NCBI RefSeq assembly: GCF_042679565.1
Contig: NZ_JBHTMY010000002.1
Coordinates: 620,001 to 684,000 of the forward strand
DNA: 64,000 nucleotides
Direction: 5' to 3'
Source: Namhaeicola litoreus
GTDB taxonomy: Bacteria; Bacteroidota; Bacteroidia; Flavobacteriales; Flavobacteriaceae
A program made the position numbers and the translations under genes. Position 1 is the first letter of the stretch. The number at the start of each line of letters is the position of its first letter. Positions 41,436-51,072 of the stretch are shown in pieces. The notes below the pieces were generated by a model that did not search any database, was not told the origin of the DNA, and was given only the letters and a program-made list of their open reading frames with translations.

Positions 41436-43988
41436 ATGACTGAAGAGAAAGTACAGCTGGACAAATTTACTTATGATGAAGTATTAGAGGCCTCGATGGC
41501 CTATTTTAATGGCGATGAATTAGCAGCCACCACATGGATCAATAAATATGCTATAAAAGACCATGAGGGCAATTTTTCAGAAAAAAGTCCGGATGATATG
41601 CATCGTAGAATGGCAAAAGAATTTGGGAGAATTGAATCTAAATATGCACAAACAACCTTTAATAAAGAGCTGCTTTCAGACTACGGAAAGAAGAGAGAAG
41701 AATTAAGAGAGCAAGACATTTACCAGCTTTTTAAAGATTTCAAATACGTTATTCCTCAAGGGAGTGTGATGTACGGTTTAGGTAATAAAAAAGTAATTGC
41801 CTCTTTGTCTAACTGCATCGTTATTCCACCTACATATGATTCTTATGGTGGAGTTTTTAGAACCGATCAGCAAATGGCCCAATTATTCAAAAGACGTTGT
41901 GGAGTTGGCGTGGATATTTCTCAGTTAAGACCAAAGAATGCTGAAGTATCTAACGCCGCAGGAACAACTACAGGTGCGGTATCTTTTATGCATAGATTTT
42001 CAAATACCACACGAGAAGTTGCCCAAAATGGTAGAAGAGGTGCTTTGATGTTGACAATGGACATCGCACATCCCGATATTGAAGATTTTATCACGGTAAA
42101 ACAAGACCTCACCAAAGTAACCGGAGCCAATATCTCCATTCGTTTATCAGACGAGTTTATGCAGGCGGTAGAAAATGACAGTGAATTTACCTTGCGTTGG
42201 CCCATTGATTCTAAATCGCCAAAATATACCAAAACGATACAGGCCAAAGAGTTGTGGAATACCATCATAAAAAGCGCCCATAACACAGCAGAACCAGGAT
42301 TGATTTTTTGGGACAGACAGCATTATTACTCAACTTCTTCCTTATATCCCGGCTTTAAAAATTCATCTACAAATCCTTGTTCTGAAATCGCCATGCAGGG
42401 TGGAGACAGTTGTAGATTAATTGCCATCAATTTGTACAATTTTGTAGAAAACCCCTTTACCGCTAAAGCAAAATTTAATTATAAAAAGTTCTATGAGGTG
42501 GTTTATGAATCACAAAGATTGATGGATGATTTGGTTGATCTGGAATTAGAAGCGGTAGATAGAATTTTAGATAAAATCGCTAATGATCCGGAGCCTGATT
42601 TTATCAAACAAACAGAGGTAGATACCTGGAAATTATTACAAGAAACAGGTAAAAAAGGAAGAAGAACCGGTTTAGGCTTTACAGCACTAGGCGATGCAAT
42701 CGCTGCATTGGGGATTAAATTTGACAGTGAAGATGCCTTAAAAACCGCTGAAAAAATGATGCGTACAAAACTTTCTGGCGAATTCGACAGCAGTATCGAT
42801 ATGGCCATAGAAAGAGGAGCGTTCGAAGTATTTAACAGAAATATTGAAGACAAGTCGGAATTTGTTCAAATGATGAAGGCCGAATTCCCTGAAATCTATC
42901 ATCGTATGATGGAATACGGGAGAAGAAATATCTCTATCAGTACGGTGGCACCAACAGGATCGCTAAGTATGCTTGCTCAGGTATCATCTGGAATAGAGCC
43001 AGTCTTTTTACTCTCTTATAAGCGAAGAAGAAAGATCAACTCGGCAAATCAAAATGCTTCGGTAGATTTTGTGGATGATTTAGGTGATGCTTTTGAAGAG
43101 TTTACTGTGTACCACCAGAAATTAAAAACCTGGATGGAAGTAACCGGTGAAACCGATGAAACAAAGAGTCCTTATTTTGGTGCTACAGCCCCTGAAATCA
43201 ACTGGGAAAAAAGAGTTGAATTACAGGCAATGGTACAAAAATATACAACCCATTCCATCAGCTCTACGATTAATTTAGCCAGTGATGTACCTGAAGAACT
43301 AGTAGGTGATATTTATCTAGATTCTTGGAGAAAGGGGTTAAAGGGTATTACCGTTTACCGCGATGGATCTCGAAGTGGAATTCTTGTTTCTAATAAAGAA
43401 AAGAAAAAAACTGAGGAAAAACCAACGTCTTATAAAGATACAGCATTTCCAAAACGACCAAAGAAAATTGAGGCAGCGGTTATTCGCTTTCACAACGAAT
43501 CAGAAAAGTGGCTGGCTGTTGTGGGTCTTATCAATAATCGCCCCTATGAAATTTTTACCGGTAAAATGAAAGATTCTTTCAATTTACCACAATGGGTAGA
43601 AAAAGGTTGGGTTCTCAAAAAACGTACAGGCGAAAAAAATGCCAGATATGATTTTCAGTATGTTGATAAAGAAGGTTATAAAACAACCATAGAAGGTTTG
43701 TCAAGATCTTTCGACAAAGAATATTGGAATTATGCCAAATTAATCTCTGGGGTATTGCGCCATGGAATGCCGATGCCTTATGTCGTAGATTTAATTCAGA
43801 ATTTAAGCCTTTACGACGAACACATCAACACCTGGAAGAACGGAGTTTCAAGGGCTTTAAAAAGATTTGTACCTGAAGGTGCAGAAGCGGCAGATAAAAA
43901 ATGTCAGGAATGTGGTGATCCCGAAGGCTTAATCTATGCCGAAGGTTGTTTAACCTGTAAAAGTTGCGGACATTCGAAGTGTGGATAA
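41436..43988 (+). CDS. nrdJ: Class II (adenosylcobalamin-dependent) ribonucleotide reductase
   Basis: 850 residues from ATG 41436; a TTG two codons earlier is in frame. The radical and redox residues are in SNCIVIPP (N-terminal Cys), NPCSEIAMQGGDSCRL (thiyl Cys) and APTGSLSMLAQVSSGIEPVF. The C-terminus carries a zinc-ribbon-like CQECGDPEG ... CLTCKSCGHSKCG, which supplies the reducing Cys pairs of class II enzymes. It makes deoxyribonucleotides without oxygen, using vitamin B12. Many flavobacteria have class I enzymes instead or in addition. No cobalamin riboswitch is apparent in the 200-base leader. Confidence 0.95.
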   Translation: MTEEKVQLDKFTYDEVLEASMAYFNGDELAATTWINKYAIKDHEGNFSEKSPDDMHRRMAKEFGRIESKYAQTTFNKELLSDYGKKREELREQDIYQLFKDFKYVIPQGSVMYGLGNKKVIASLSNCIVIPPTYDSYGGVFRTDQQMAQLFKRRCGVGVDISQLRPKNAEVSNAAGTTTGAVSFMHRFSNTTREVAQNGRRGALMLTMDIAHPDIEDFITVKQDLTKVTGANISIRLSDEFMQAVENDSEFTLRWPIDSKSPKYTKTIQAKELWNTIIKSAHNTAEPGLIFWDRQHYYSTSSLYPGFKNSSTNPCSEIAMQGGDSCRLIAINLYNFVENPFTAKAKFNYKKFYEVVYESQRLMDDLVDLELEAVDRILDKIANDPEPDFIKQTEVDTWKLLQETGKKGRRTGLGFTALGDAIAALGIKFDSEDALKTAEKMMRTKLSGEFDSSIDMAIERGAFEVFNRNIEDKSEFVQMMKAEFPEIYHRMMEYGRRNISISTVAPTGSLSMLAQVSSGIEPVFLLSYKRRRKINSANQNASVDFVDDLGDAFEEFTVYHQKLKTWMEVTGETDETKSPYFGATAPEINWEKRVELQAMVQKYTTHSISSTINLASDVPEELVGDIYLDSWRKGLKGITVYRDGSRSGILVSNKEKKKTEEKPTSYKDTAFPKRPKKIEAAVIRFHNESEKWLAVVGLINNRPYEIFTGKMKDSFNLPQWVEKGWVLKKRTGEKNARYDFQYVDKEGYKTTIEGLSRSFDKEYWNYAKLISGVLRHGMPMPYVVDLIQNLSLYDEHINTWKNGVSRALKRFVPEGAEAADKKCQECGDPEGLIYAEGCLTCKSCGHSKCG

Positions 43989-44027
43989 GAAAATATTGAT
44001 TTTAAATTAAAGTGTTTCATGTTTAAG

Positions 44028-44060
44028 AACGCCTGTTGAGTTTTTCAATAGGCGTTTTTT
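44028..44060 (+). terminator. Rho-independent terminator of nrdJ
   Basis: AACGCCTGTTGA and TCAATAGGCGTT form a stem of about twelve pairs with one mismatch around GTTTT, followed by a T-run to 44060. The T-run overlaps the stop codon of the convergent recJ gene. Confidence 0.85.
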
Positions 44061-45768
44061 ATGATAAATCTTCCGCACAGATATCTTTTAAATTGAGCTG
44101 TAAACTCACCTGTCCGTTAAAATGATTTTCTTCAATGGTAAACACCGCGTCAAAAGGTTTTCCGCTGCAAATCACAGGATATTTATGACCCAAACCAAAA
44201 CCAATGGCACCATAGGTTTGCCCTTCTCCTCCACCGATGACATTTACTTTTAAATGTTTTTCATCTGCCCCAACTTTTCTGCCATACCCATTGTCTCTTA
44301 GGCCAGTAGTTAAAAATACAGGTTTCATATTCATCGGACCAAAAGGACCAAATTGCTTTAATACCCGATAAAATTTGGGCGTAATCTCGGTTAGGTCGAT
44401 TTCTGAATCTACCAAAATTTGAGGCTCCAATGAAGTTTCTGGAATTGAATTCTTCACTACTTCTTCAAATTTTCTTTTGAAATGATCATAATTTTCAGGT
44501 AAAAGTGTGAGTCCAGCTGCGTATTTATGTCCCCCAAATTGTTCAATAAATTCAGCACATTCTTCCAAAGCATTATACACATCAAAACCTGAAACCGATC
44601 TTGCCGAAGCCGCTAATTTCCCATTGCTCGAGGTAAATACGAGTGTAGGTCTGTAATAATTTTCTATAAGTCTGGAAGCGACAATCCCAATAACGCCTTT
44701 ATGCCAATGTTCGGCATAAACCACGGTAGAGAATTGGTTTTCCTCCTGAAGTTCTATTATTTGTGCAAGTGCTTCTTTTTCTATCTCTTGCTCGACCGCC
44801 CTTCTATCTTGGTTGTTTATTTCAATTACTTCAGCGTATTTTTGAGCTTTGTCAATGTTTCTTTCTGTCAAAATTTCTACGGCATATCGGCCGTGTTTCA
44901 TTCTACCCGCCGCATTGATCCTTGGAGCAAGGGTAAAGACCAGATCTGTGATGGTATAATGTGATTTGGTCGAGCTTTTAAGCATAGCTTCAATTCCGGG
45001 CCGAGGATTCTCATTGATCATTTTCAGACCGTAAGTAGCCAAAATTCTGTTTTCTCCTGTAACCGGAACGATGTCCGCGGCAATCGCAATGGCGACTAGA
45101 TCTAAATATTCATAGAGGGCCTTTTGAGCAAGTCCTCTCGCAAACTGCAATGCCTGAATTAATTTAAACCCGACACCACACCCACAAAGTTCATCGTATG
45201 GATAAGGGCAATCTGTCCGTTTAGGATCTAAAACAGCTGCAGCAGCAGGGATAGTCTCACCAGGTCTATGATGATCGCAAATAATAAAATCAATTCCTTT
45301 TTCTTTAGCGTATAACACTTTATCGATGGCTTTTATCCCACAGTCTAATGCGATGATCAATGTAATTTCATTATCCGATGCAAAATCAATTCCTTGAAAT
45401 GAAATCCCATAACCCTCCTCATATCTGTCAGGTATATAAGTAGCTACTTTAGGATAAAATTCTCGTAAATAAGAATAAACCAATGAAACTGCGGTAGTTC
45501 CATCTACATCATAATCACCATAGATCAAAATCGCTTCCTCCTTTTGAATCGCCAATAGTATTCTATCAACGGCTTTTTGCATGTCCTTCATCAAAAAAGG
45601 ATCGTGTAAATCATTTAGGGTTGGCCTAAAAAATTTCTTCGCTTTTTCAAAATCATCAATGCCTCTCATCACCAATAATTTTGAGAGTGTTTTATCTATC
45701 CCCAGTTCAAAAGACAATTGCTCTATTTTTTTGTTTTCCGGAGATTGTTTAGAGATCCATTTCATCAT
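44059..45768 (-). CDS. recJ: Single-stranded-DNA-specific exonuclease RecJ
   Basis: 569 residues, the normal length. DHH motifs are present: IYGDYDVDGTTAVS, ALDCGIKAI and IICDHHRPGE. The DHHA1 part has GVIGIVASRLIENYYRP and FGGHKYAAGLTL. It is followed by an OB-fold-like end (FGPFGPMNMKP, VNVIGGGEGQTYGAIGFGLG). It degrades single-stranded DNA 5' to 3' in recombination and mismatch repair. The second codon is also ATG. It converges on nrdJ and lies 95 bases after nadD, so it may be the last gene of that operon. Confidence 0.95.
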   Translation of the reverse strand: MMKWISKQSPENKKIEQLSFELGIDKTLSKLLVMRGIDDFEKAKKFFRPTLNDLHDPFLMKDMQKAVDRILLAIQKEEAILIYGDYDVDGTTAVSLVYSYLREFYPKVATYIPDRYEEGYGISFQGIDFASDNEITLIIALDCGIKAIDKVLYAKEKGIDFIICDHHRPGETIPAAAAVLDPKRTDCPYPYDELCGCGVGFKLIQALQFARGLAQKALYEYLDLVAIAIAADIVPVTGENRILATYGLKMINENPRPGIEAMLKSSTKSHYTITDLVFTLAPRINAAGRMKHGRYAVEILTERNIDKAQKYAEVIEINNQDRRAVEQEIEKEALAQIIELQEENQFSTVVYAEHWHKGVIGIVASRLIENYYRPTLVFTSSNGKLAASARSVSGFDVYNALEECAEFIEQFGGHKYAAGLTLLPENYDHFKRKFEEVVKNSIPETSLEPQILVDSEIDLTEITPKFYRVLKQFGPFGPMNMKPVFLTTGLRDNGYGRKVGADEKHLKVNVIGGGEGQTYGAIGFGLGHKYPVICSGKPFDAVFTIEENHFNGQVSLQLNLKDICAEDLS

Positions 45769-45863
45769 AAATTTGTCAAAACCTATCTATTAATGTCATA
45801 AGATAAAAAGGTAAACATCTTTTTTGTGTTTTAAGAATCTTATGGGAAGTTAAAAATAGTTAC

Positions 45864-46442
45864 CTATTTATAGAAATTCATTTGATCGATATATTTCCAT
45901 ACCCTTTCAGGTAACATAGGGCGGATATCTTTTTTTTGTTTAATTGCTTTGCGGATAAAAGTAGATGAAATTTCTACAATGGGCGCATCGATTAATTTGT
46001 ATTTCCCTTTATAGTTTACAAAATTGGCCTGCTTTTCTGAAAACATTCTGGGATATACGTAAAGACTGTAATTCTCTAAAAGCACCTCGAAATTCTTCCA
46101 TTTGTGCAAAGATTGGAGATTGTCTTCTCCCATAATCAAACAAAACTCTTCCTCAGGATATTTCTCTTGTAAATAGGCCAATGTATTCACAGTATAATTA
46201 GGTTGAGGAAGGCCGAATTCTATATTTGATGGTTTGAGTTTTGAAAAGTCTTCTGTCGCCTCTTCCACCATTCTGTATCTATGCAAATCGGCCAATAAAG
46301 AGTTTTTCTTTTTGAGTGGATTATGTGGAGTAACCACAAACCAAACCTCATCCAAGTCAGAATATTCTGCCATATAATTTCCAATAATCATATGTCCCAT
46401 GTGGATAGGATTAAAGGTGCCAAAAAAAAGTCCGATTTTCAT
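45864..46442 (-). CDS. nadD: Nicotinate-nucleotide adenylyltransferase
   Basis: 192 residues. The nucleotidylyltransferase motif GLFFGTFNPIHMGHM (4-18) holds the HxGH His residues, and PIVEISSTFIRKAI near the C-terminus holds the ISSTxxR motif. WFVVTPHNPLKKKN binds the nicotinate mononucleotide. It makes deamido-NAD from nicotinate mononucleotide and ATP. It follows gmk by 10 bases in the yicC-gmk-nadD operon, a gene order known from other Bacteroidota. Confidence 0.96.
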   Translation of the reverse strand: MKIGLFFGTFNPIHMGHMIIGNYMAEYSDLDEVWFVVTPHNPLKKKNSLLADLHRYRMVEEATEDFSKLKPSNIEFGLPQPNYTVNTLAYLQEKYPEEEFCLIMGEDNLQSLHKWKNFEVLLENYSLYVYPRMFSEKQANFVNYKGKYKLIDAPIVEISSTFIRKAIKQKKDIRPMLPERVWKYIDQMNFYK

Positions 46443-46452
46443 TTCTGTAAGC

Positions 46453-47028
46453 CTAGCTTTTTATAAAATCTGATACAATTTTCTCTGCTTCTATCTTTGC
46501 GCTTTCCAAATTATCATTGACCAACACATAATCGAAATCCTTTGCAAATTCTAATTCTTTGCCTGCCTTTTCCAAACGCTCTTTGATCTTCTCTTCTGAA
46601 TCTGTCTTTCTATTTCGCAACCTGGTTTCCATTACTTCTATGCTTGGAGGTTGCACAAATACAGCCAATGTATTCTGAGGAAATTTTTCTTTGATGTGAA
46701 GTCCACCCACGACATCAATATCAAAAATAGCCACTTTCCCATTTTGCCAAATCTTTTCTACCTCAGACAAAAGTGTGCCGTAAAAATTGTCTGTATATAC
46801 CTCTTCCCACTCTAAAAAATCGTCGTTTTTAATATGTTCCTGAAATCTTTCTTTTGAAATAAAATGATAGTCTTTACCATCAATTTCTTGTCCGCGTTTG
46901 GGTCTTGATGTAGCAGAGATAGAAAATTCTAATCCTAGTTTTTCCTGATTCAATAAATGGTGAACGAGGGTAGTTTTACCCGAGCCGGAAGGTGCAGAAA
47001 AAACAATGAGTTTTCCTTTTTTTGTCAT
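46453..47028 (-). CDS. gmk: Guanylate kinase
   Basis: 191 residues. The P-loop is FSAPSGSGKTTLVHHLL (8-24). SISATSRPKRGQEIDGKDYHF is the GMP-binding segment with the usual SxTTRxxR pattern in the form SATSRPKR. AIFDIDVVGGLHIKEKFPQ contains the Walker B-like Asp. It phosphorylates GMP to GDP. The gene starts one base after the yicC stop, indicating translational coupling. Confidence 0.97.
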   Translation of the reverse strand: MTKKGKLIVFSAPSGSGKTTLVHHLLNQEKLGLEFSISATSRPKRGQEIDGKDYHFISKERFQEHIKNDDFLEWEEVYTDNFYGTLLSEVEKIWQNGKVAIFDIDVVGGLHIKEKFPQNTLAVFVQPPSIEVMETRLRNRKTDSEEKIKERLEKAGKELEFAKDFDYVLVNDNLESAKIEAEKIVSDFIKS

Positions 47029-47029
47029 G

Positions 47030-47887
47030 CTATAAAATATTGAGCAATTGCTCTTTTATTTTTTCCAGTTCGTCTTTCATTTGAACCACCAAATTTTGCA
47101 TGGGGGCAAAGTTCGCTTTTGATCCAATGGTATTTATTTCTCGACCGATTTCTTGTGAAATAAACCCTAACTTCTTTCCATTAGAAAGTTGGGTTTTCAT
47201 TTCTTTTTTGAAATAATCCAAATGGTTGGTCAATCTTGTTTTTTCTTCGGTAATGTCGAGTTTTTCTAAGTAATAGATCAATTCCTGTTCAAATCGATTT
47301 TCATCCACGGTAACCGTCAGTTCAGAAATAGCTTTACGCAATCTTTCTCTAACTAAAACCAATCGCTCCTCATCTAAGGCTATAACTTCGTCAAGTAGTT
47401 TTTCTATGGTTTCTATTCTCAAAATTAAATCTGCTTCAAGAAACTTTCCTTCTTCCAGCCTGAATTCAGTTAAGCCTTTAACAGCATCTTCAATGGTAGC
47501 TGTTACGCCTTCCCATTCTTCTATGTCTAGTTCTTCTCTTTCAGTTTTTAAGACATCAGGTAACCGCATGGCAATCGACAAATAGTCTTCTTCTATTCCG
47601 TCATTGATCTGTTTTAGCTGTCCGATATAATTTCGCACCAATAATTCGTTAATCCGAGTACTTTGCTCTTCTTCTGTTTGTTCTATATAAATGCTCAGAT
47701 CAATTTTACCTCTTTCTAATGATTTTGACAAAAGTCTGCGAATGTCACCTTCTTTCTCTCGATAAAGTGAAGGAATTCTTGCGTTTACATCAAGGTTTTT
47801 ACTGTTTAATGATTTTACTTCTACAGTTACTTTTTTTGAAGGCAATTGTAATATCGACTTGCCAAAACCAGTCATGGAATAGATCAT
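47030..47887 (-). CDS. yicC: YicC-family endoribonuclease/adaptor
   Basis: 285 residues. It begins MIYSMTGFGKSI, the family signature, followed by EVKSLNSKNLDVNARIPSL. The DUF1732 C-terminal half has KLDITEEKTRLTNHLDYFKKEM and LGFISQEIGREINTIGSKAN. YicC of E. coli affects RyhB decay and belongs to a family of ring-shaped RNases. It precedes gmk by one base and opens the yicC-gmk-nadD operon. A promoter with TAACTTTG lies 21 bases ahead. Confidence 0.95.
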   Translation of the reverse strand: MIYSMTGFGKSILQLPSKKVTVEVKSLNSKNLDVNARIPSLYREKEGDIRRLLSKSLERGKIDLSIYIEQTEEEQSTRINELLVRNYIGQLKQINDGIEEDYLSIAMRLPDVLKTEREELDIEEWEGVTATIEDAVKGLTEFRLEEGKFLEADLILRIETIEKLLDEVIALDEERLVLVRERLRKAISELTVTVDENRFEQELIYYLEKLDITEEKTRLTNHLDYFKKEMKTQLSNGKKLGFISQEIGREINTIGSKANFAPMQNLVVQMKDELEKIKEQLLNIL

Positions 47888-47907
47888 AGAGAAAATTTAA
47901 TTTGCGC

Positions 47908-47915
47908 AAAGTTAA
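47908..47915 (-). promoter_or_regulatory. -7 element of the yicC-gmk-nadD operon
   Basis: TAACTTTG on the minus strand (47915 to 47908) matches TAnnTTTG exactly and lies 20 bases before the yicC ATG. No -33 box at normal distance is visible. Confidence 0.5.
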
Positions 47916-47947
47916 TCAATTTCGAGCTTTTGAAATCAGAGCAAATT

Positions 47948-48850
47948 TTAAGTCGTTTCACGCGTTTTTGTTTTTGGCTTGGAAGTGACCAAATAAACAC
48001 CCGTAAAAATGAGTATCGTAGCCAATACTTTAATTAAATTCAAAGAATCGCTTCCCACAAGAATGGCATAAATACTAGCGATTACCGGTTGTAAATAAAT
48101 AAAAATACTCAGGGTGGTTGCTTTTAGTTCGCGCAGTGCAAACATATTGAACATATAGGTTAAAAATGTTGTTATTAGAACAATGTAACCCATTCCAATC
48201 CATGCTGCATTGGGCAATGCCTGCCAGTTTACTTGTTTGAGTTCTGCAAAACCAAAAGGAAGAACCAGAAAAAATCCAAAGAGGTAAATCCATTTTGCAA
48301 ACGTTAGGGGGTGGTATTTTTGGGTAAGATTTCTGATTAAAATGAGGTAGAGAGCATAAGAGGCCGCATTGAAAAAAACCAAGAAATTACCCATCATTCC
48401 ACTTTTGCCAAGTTCTAATTTCTGACCGTATAAAATCAGCAACAAGGTGCCGCTTAAACCAATAAAAATACCGAGAATTTTAAGCGGTGTTGTTTTTTCT
48501 TTGAGGATCAATGCCGAAAAACTCAATACCAAAACTGGAGTAATCACCATGATCACTGCTGCGCTTATGGGTGTTGTCATACTCAATCCTTTAAAAAAAG
48601 TAAGCATGTTTAAAGCACAGCCGAAAAAGGCAGCCAAAAAGATTCTGATAAAATCTCTGGTCTGAATTTTCTCTTTTTTAATCGTCAAACCTACAAGCCA
48701 AAAAAGAAGACCGGCTACAGAAACCCTAAGTAAAATAAAGCCAAATGGCTTTATGTAAGTGGGCATAACATCTTTGGCAACCGTAAATGCCGCACCATAA
48801 AAAAGTGAGGCTAAAAAGGCAAAAATAAAAGCAATTTTTCTGGAGCTCAC
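47948..48850 (-). CDS. EamA-family (DMT superfamily) transporter
   Basis: 300 residues with ten predicted membrane helices in two EamA repeats. The first ends with VITPVLVLSFSALILKEK and the second with LQPVIASIYAILVGSDSL, where the conserved P and downstream acidic residue are at the usual sites. The short basic C-terminus is SKPKTKTRETT. Members export amino acids, metabolites or drugs; the substrate is unknown. It lies 60 bases ahead of yicC on the same strand, but with a separate yicC promoter. Confidence 0.9.
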   Translation of the reverse strand: MSSRKIAFIFAFLASLFYGAAFTVAKDVMPTYIKPFGFILLRVSVAGLLFWLVGLTIKKEKIQTRDFIRIFLAAFFGCALNMLTFFKGLSMTTPISAAVIMVITPVLVLSFSALILKEKTTPLKILGIFIGLSGTLLLILYGQKLELGKSGMMGNFLVFFNAASYALYLILIRNLTQKYHPLTFAKWIYLFGFFLVLPFGFAELKQVNWQALPNAAWIGMGYIVLITTFLTYMFNMFALRELKATTLSIFIYLQPVIASIYAILVGSDSLNLIKVLATILIFTGVYLVTSKPKTKTRETT

Positions 48851-48883
48851 GAAACTCTATTTAGAAGAACAAAAGTAGTCTTT

Positions 48884-48916
48884 AAAAAACAAGAACCACG
48901 GAAAATTCCGTGGTTC
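48884..48916 (-). terminator. Terminator of the superoxide dismutase gene
   Basis: GAACCACGGAA and TTCCGTGGTTC form an eleven-base perfect stem (48893-48916) with a two-base centre. On the minus strand it is followed by TTGTTTTTT. It separates the dismutase gene from the EamA gene. Confidence 0.85.
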
Positions 48917-48938
48917 CATTTAATTTATGTACTACCTT

Positions 48939-49547
48939 TTATTTACCTGCTCCGTATCTTTTTGATACTTCTGCCCAATTGATCACATTAAAAAATGCGT
49001 TGATATAATCAGGACGTCTGTTTTGATAATTCAAATAGTAAGCGTGCTCCCAAACATCTAATCCTAAAATCGGTGTTCCTGCACAACCAATTCCGGGCAT
49101 AAGGGGATTGTCTTGATTAGCAGTAGAACAAACTTCTACTTTTCCACCCTTGTGTACACACAACCAGGCCCAACCAGATCCAAATCTTGTGGCTGCTGCT
49201 TTTGAGAAGGCATCTTTAAAACCGTCGAAACTTCCAAAAGCATCGTTAATTGCTTTAGCCAAATCTCCGGTAGGTAGGCCTCCTCCGTCTGGTGACATCA
49301 CCAACCAAAAAAGATCATGGTTATAAAAACCTCCTCCATTATTTCTAACAGCAGCATTGTTCAGATCTAATCCCGTTAGTATATCTTCTATTGATTTTCC
49401 TTCAAGATCTGTTCCTGCAATAGCATTATTTAGGTTCGTTGTATATCCGTTATGATGCTTTGTATGATGAATTTCCATAGTTCTCGCATCAATATGTGGC
49501 TCAAGAGCATCGTATGCGTAGGGTAATTTTGGCAATTGAAATGACAT
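48939..49547 (-). CDS. Iron/manganese superoxide dismutase
   Basis: 202 residues. Metal ligands are His27, His77 (GGGFYNHDLFW), Asp164 and His168 (LDVWEHAYYLNYQNRRPDY). The SOD second-sphere glutamine is likely Gln145 in NQDNPLM, together with Gly-rich 71-73; both point to manganese or cambialistic use rather than strictly iron. No signal peptide, so it is cytosolic. It converts superoxide to hydrogen peroxide and oxygen. The metal should be treated as unresolved. Confidence 0.96.
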   Translation of the reverse strand: MSFQLPKLPYAYDALEPHIDARTMEIHHTKHHNGYTTNLNNAIAGTDLEGKSIEDILTGLDLNNAAVRNNGGGFYNHDLFWLVMSPDGGGLPTGDLAKAINDAFGSFDGFKDAFSKAAATRFGSGWAWLCVHKGGKVEVCSTANQDNPLMPGIGCAGTPILGLDVWEHAYYLNYQNRRPDYINAFFNVINWAEVSKRYGAGK

Positions 49548-49583
49548 AATTTATTCGTTTTAGTGGTTATTTTTTAATTTAAT

Positions 49584-49591
49584 CAAAGATA
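49584..49591 (-). promoter_or_regulatory. -7 element of the superoxide dismutase gene
   Basis: TATCTTTG on the minus strand (49591 to 49584) is an exact TAnnTTTG, 36 bases before the ATG at 49547. Confidence 0.5.
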
Positions 49592-49664
49592 CACAGAATT
49601 CTGCAGTTTTTTTTCTTCAACCATAGATTCTCTGTATCGTTAGATAGTTATTGATTATGATTTT

Positions 49665-50939
49665 TTATGCTAATCTGAGTTTGTGCAAGGCATTTGCTAC
49701 CTCATTATATGAAACTGTTTTTCCTCTAAACTGATCGACAAGGATTTTCTTTTCATGTACATTCGCCTCTAATTGGTTCAGGATATTATTGAGGTGCATT
49801 TTCATATGACCTTCTTGAATTCCTGTAGTTGTCAAAGCTTTTATTGCGGCAAAATTTTGTGCCAAACCTGCAACGGCTACAATTTGCATCAGTTCTTCTG
49901 CCGAGGGTTGATGCAACATTTCAAGTGATAGTTTTGCCAAAGGATGCAATTTTGTCAATCCGCCAACTGTACCCAGAGCCAAAGGAATTTCTATCCAAAA
50001 ACGAAATTCATCGCCCTCAATTTTTGCATGCGTCAAACTTCTATATTGACCATCTCTTGCCGCATATGCATGAATTCCAGCCGCAACTGCCCTAAAATCA
50101 TTGCCTGTAGCCAAAACAACGGCGTCTATTCCATTCATGATACCTTTATTATGGGTAACCGCTCTATATGGTTCAACCTCCGCAATTTGGACCGCCTGCA
50201 CAAATTTTTGTGCATAAAACCTAGGGTTTTCGTCAAAAAAGTCCTCTATTTTGCAGCTGACTTCTGCACGTACCAAACACTCTGGAACATAATTAGATAA
50301 AATACTCATAACAATTTGTATTTCATCATTTTTAATCGTGTTGGCCATCTTTTCCAAGCATGAATTTATAAAATTTGCACCCATGCTGTCTTTGGTCTCA
50401 AAAGTGACGTATAATTGATAATAGTCTTTTAAATCAGATGTTTTGTCTATTAGTTCTATATCTAAAATTCCCCCTCCTCGCTTTCGCATGTTTTCAGTAA
50501 TCGCCGCGGTTTCTTCAAAGAGTTTGGGTTTGATCTGTTTAAAAGTTCTCTGCAATTCCTCTTTGTCTCCGGCGTACATAAAATGAACATGTCCAACTTT
50601 TGTGGTAGAAAGAACTTTGGCCTTAAAACCTCCGCGAGAACTCCAAAATTTAGCCACCAATGACGCTGCTGCCACCACAGAACTTTCTTCAATGCTCATC
50701 GGTATTGTATAAGTCTTCCCATTAATAATAAAGTTAGGTGCTATGGCATAAGGAACGTAAAAATTGGAAATGGTGTTTTCGATAAATTCATCATGAAGAG
50801 ACTGGAGCTTTTCATCCGCATTCCAATATTTTTTTAAAACTTCTATTCCTTTTTCCTTTTCTTGAAAGAAATTTTCTGCCAGCCAATCTATTTTCTGCTG
50901 TTTACTAAACTTGGAAAAACCCGCAATTAATTTTGTCAT
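49665..50939 (-). CDS. mvaA: Class II hydroxymethylglutaryl-CoA reductase
   Basis: 424 residues. Class II features are PMSIEESSVVAAASLVAKFW (with catalytic Glu), KDSMGANFINSCLEKM (GAN), and VLATGNDFRAVAAGIHAYAARDGQYRSLTHA (NDxRAxxAGxHAxA). The C-terminal His is in GIQEGHMKMHL. It interconverts HMG-CoA and mevalonate with NAD(P)H. In Bacteroidota with a mevalonate pathway this enzyme serves isoprenoid synthesis, although soluble class II enzymes can work in either direction. It has its own -7 box. Confidence 0.95.
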   Translation of the reverse strand: MTKLIAGFSKFSKQQKIDWLAENFFQEKEKGIEVLKKYWNADEKLQSLHDEFIENTISNFYVPYAIAPNFIINGKTYTIPMSIEESSVVAAASLVAKFWSSRGGFKAKVLSTTKVGHVHFMYAGDKEELQRTFKQIKPKLFEETAAITENMRKRGGGILDIELIDKTSDLKDYYQLYVTFETKDSMGANFINSCLEKMANTIKNDEIQIVMSILSNYVPECLVRAEVSCKIEDFFDENPRFYAQKFVQAVQIAEVEPYRAVTHNKGIMNGIDAVVLATGNDFRAVAAGIHAYAARDGQYRSLTHAKIEGDEFRFWIEIPLALGTVGGLTKLHPLAKLSLEMLHQPSAEELMQIVAVAGLAQNFAAIKALTTTGIQEGHMKMHLNNILNQLEANVHEKKILVDQFRGKTVSYNEVANALHKLRLA

Positions 50940-50962
50940 TTATATAGAAAATAAGTGAAATA

Positions 50963-50970
50963 CAAAGATA
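50963..50970 (-). promoter_or_regulatory. -7 element of mvaA
   Basis: TATCTTTG on the minus strand (50970 to 50963) is an exact TAnnTTTG, 23 bases before the ATG at 50939. Confidence 0.5.
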
Positions 50971-51072
50971 ATGCATCAGCTTAGTTAAAGTAATTAAAAG
51001 ATGATAAAATGCTGCTTCCAATCCATAATTTTTCCGTAAAATTGGCAGCTAAAAGCAGATAATTTCATATCA

